Translations under genes and position numbers: made by a program | Notes under the pieces: model-generated | Told to the model about the DNA's origin: nothing | Seen by the model: only the letters and a program-made list of their open reading frames with translations | The model's database searches: none | NCBI RefSeq assembly: GCF_902459535.1 | Contig: NZ_LR699553.1 | Span: 1,736,001 to 1,800,000, forward strand | Length of the DNA: 64,000 nt | Direction: 5' to 3' | Origin: Paraburkholderia dioscoreae | Lineage (GTDB): Bacteria > Pseudomonadota > Gammaproteobacteria > Burkholderiales > Burkholderiaceae | Part shown: piece by piece, positions 62,713 to 64,000 of the stretch | Position numbering within the stretch: the stretch's first letter is position 1 | How the letters are laid out: every line of letters starts with the position of its first letter

Positions 62713-64000
62713 TCAGGCTGCGAGCTCCAGCGCCTTTTCCAGCGTCTCCTTGCGTTTTTGCAGGTTGGCAAGCATGTCGAAGTCGGCGGGGAAGTCATCC
62801 ACCTTCACGACTTGTGCGCCATAACGCGCGTAATCGTCGAGCACGCGGCGTTCGTCGGCGTCGATCAGGCCTTTTTTCTGCGCCGCGTCGGTCCATGCGG
62901 CCAGTTGCGGCAGGCTCTGCGGCATCGGCTCGAGCAAACCTTGTTTGACCGCGTCGCGCAGCTTCTGGTCGATCTGCGTGAAGCGCGGGTTCAGCTCGAA
63001 CACCAGCTCGCCGTAGCCGAGCGCGTCGACATCCGGATGCGGCACGTACGAATCGGACACCAGACGGTTGCGCGCGGCACCCGGTGTTTGCATCAGTTCG
63101 GCGATTTCACTGCCGAGTCGGTCGGACGGTTCGCGGTGGGGCAGGCCGAACGGAAACGCGAGCACGCGCACGAGGCCGGCGGCGACGCGGTTCGGATAGT
63201 TGGCAAGCACACCGTCGAGCGCGTGTTGCGCCTTGTACAGCGAATCCTCGACGCCCCAGCGAACCAGCGGCAGGTCTTCTTCCTGGCGGCCTTCGTCCTC
63301 GAAGCGCTTGAGCGTGGCCGAAATCAGGTAGAGCTGCGACAGCACGTCGCCCAGACGCGCGGAGATGCGCTCGCGGCGTTTCAGATCGCCGCCTAGCACG
63401 AACATCGAGACATCGGCGAGCAGCGCGAATGCGGTGGAAAGGCGGGTCGCCGCGCGATAGTACGCATGCAGCGGCGCGTAGGCCATGCGCGGTTTGGCGA
63501 TGAACGCGCCACCCGTCACGCCGTACACGAAACTGCGCACCACGTTGGACAGCGTGAAGCTGACATGGCCGAAGAACGCTGCGTCGAAATCGCGCAGCGC
63601 CTTCGCGCGATCCGTTTCGCGCGTGGCGGCCATTTCCTTCAGCACATACGGATGACAGCGGATCGCACCCTGGCCGAAAATGATCAGGCAGCGCGTGAGA
63701 ATGTTCGCGCCTTCCACAGTGATCGCGATCGGCACCTGCTGATAGGCGCGCGCGAGAAAGTTCGACGGTCCCATGCAGATGCCCTTGCCGGCGGCGATAT
63801 CCATGCCGTCGTTAATGACCATGCGGGCACGCTCCGTGATGTGATATTTGGCGATCGCCGAAATCACCGAGGGTTTTTCGCCGAGATCCACCGCGTGCGC
63901 CGACAGGCGGCGCGCGGCGTCCATCACATACAGGTTGCCGCCCATGCGGCCGAGCGCTTCCTGCACGCCTTCGAACTTGCCGACGGCGGTGCGGAACTGG
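62713..64000 (-). CDS. fadE: Acyl-CoA dehydrogenase, FadE type, partial
   Basis: The minus-strand frame is open to the window edge, so the N-terminal half is missing. The visible 429 residues match the C-terminal part of long FadE-type acyl-CoA dehydrogenases (family length about 800). They include GGNLYVMDAARRLSAHAVDLG, AKYHITERARMVINDGMDI and ITVEGANILTRCLIIFGQGA. The product oxidises acyl-CoA to trans-2-enoyl-CoA and reduces FAD. It is upstream of the FabG-MaoC-thiolase genes on the same strand, so all could be one beta-oxidation unit. Confidence 0.88.
   Translation of the reverse strand, partial: QFRTAVGKFEGVQEALGRMGGNLYVMDAARRLSAHAVDLGEKPSVISAIAKYHITERARMVINDGMDIAAGKGICMGPSNFLARAYQQVPIAITVEGANILTRCLIIFGQGAIRCHPYVLKEMAATRETDRAKALRDFDAAFFGHVSFTLSNVVRSFVYGVTGGAFIAKPRMAYAPLHAYYRAATRLSTAFALLADVSMFVLGGDLKRRERISARLGDVLSQLYLISATLKRFEDEGRQEEDLPLVRWGVEDSLYKAQHALDGVLANYPNRVAAGLVRVLAFPFGLPHREPSDRLGSEIAELMQTPGAARNRLVSDSYVPHPDVDALGYGELVFELNPRFTQIDQKLRDAVKQGLLEPMPQSLPQLAAWTDAAQKKGLIDADERRVLDDYARYGAQVVKVDDFPADFDMLANLQKRKETLEKALELAA

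Noticed and set aside
1..64000. CRISPR array, prophage or complete insertion sequence
   Set aside because: No regularly spaced direct repeats with unique spacers, no phage structural genes and no paired terminal inverted repeats were seen.

Overview
This window reads as chromosomal DNA of a betaproteobacterium of the Burkholderia/Paraburkholderia group. It is GC-rich, and the order scpB-rluB / rimP-nusA-infB-rbfA-truB / emr-type efflux / typA / sucA-sucB-lpdA-zapE is, from general knowledge, typical of that group. A second Hfq with a long Gly/His tail and a complete Flp/Tad pilus locus fit the same assignment. The species call is inference; no rRNA or tRNA gene was seen.

Layout. 1-12.2 kb is housekeeping: an aminotransferase, ScpB and RluB, then the transcription/translation block rimP-nusA-infB-rbfA-truB, whose leader carries a sigma-70-like promoter, a tiny ORF and an intrinsic terminator. 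12.2-17.3 kb is a minus-strand tripartite efflux operon (marR, outer-membrane lipoprotein, emrA, emrB) that ends back to back with truB on a bidirectional terminator. 17.4-28.2 kb holds typA, then the 2-oxoglutarate dehydrogenase genes sucA-sucB-lpdA and zapE. Between typA and sucA, on the opposite strand, lies a lone gene of different composition whose Cys/His/Asp spacing matches the YopT family of cysteine protease effectors.

28.3-34.7 kb is accessory: a stand-alone IS5-type transposase N-terminal domain, a DUF2147 protein, an outer-membrane ShlB/FhaC-type transporter, and two paralogous Gly/Ser/Thr/Leu-rich lipoproteins. The start of one lipoprotein is separated from its body by a run of eight identical bases that breaks the frame. 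35.1-49.4 kb is the Tad locus in one direction: flp, prepilin peptidase, tadE, rcpC, rcpA, tadZ, tadA, tadB, tadC, tadD, a DUF3613 protein, tadG, a sigma-54 activator with a degenerate receiver, and a DUF2968 protein. It would assemble a Flp pilus: pilin processed by the A24 peptidase, TadA ATPase and TadB/TadC platform, RcpA secretin in the outer membrane, and TadE/TadG pseudopilins.

49.6-55.6 kb carries small proteins, hfq2, and a possible envelope-stress or redox module (small exported peptide, ECF sigma factor, membrane anti-sigma, secreted His/Gly-rich protein, 4-cresol-dehydrogenase-like flavoprotein, small exported protein). 55.6-64 kb is a minus-strand fatty-acid block: fadE-type acyl-CoA dehydrogenase (cut by the window edge), a long FabG-type reductase, a MaoC-type hydratase, a thiolase, a FadD ligase and a DUF1571 protein. 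The first five could together run a beta-oxidation or acyl-CoA cycle.

The observations most worth a second look are the YopT-like gene, the homopolymer break in the lipoprotein gene beside an orphan TpsB-type transporter, the rimP leader, the flavoprotein that lacks the usual covalent FAD tyrosine, and several palindromes in the Tad and hfq2/ECF intergenic regions.
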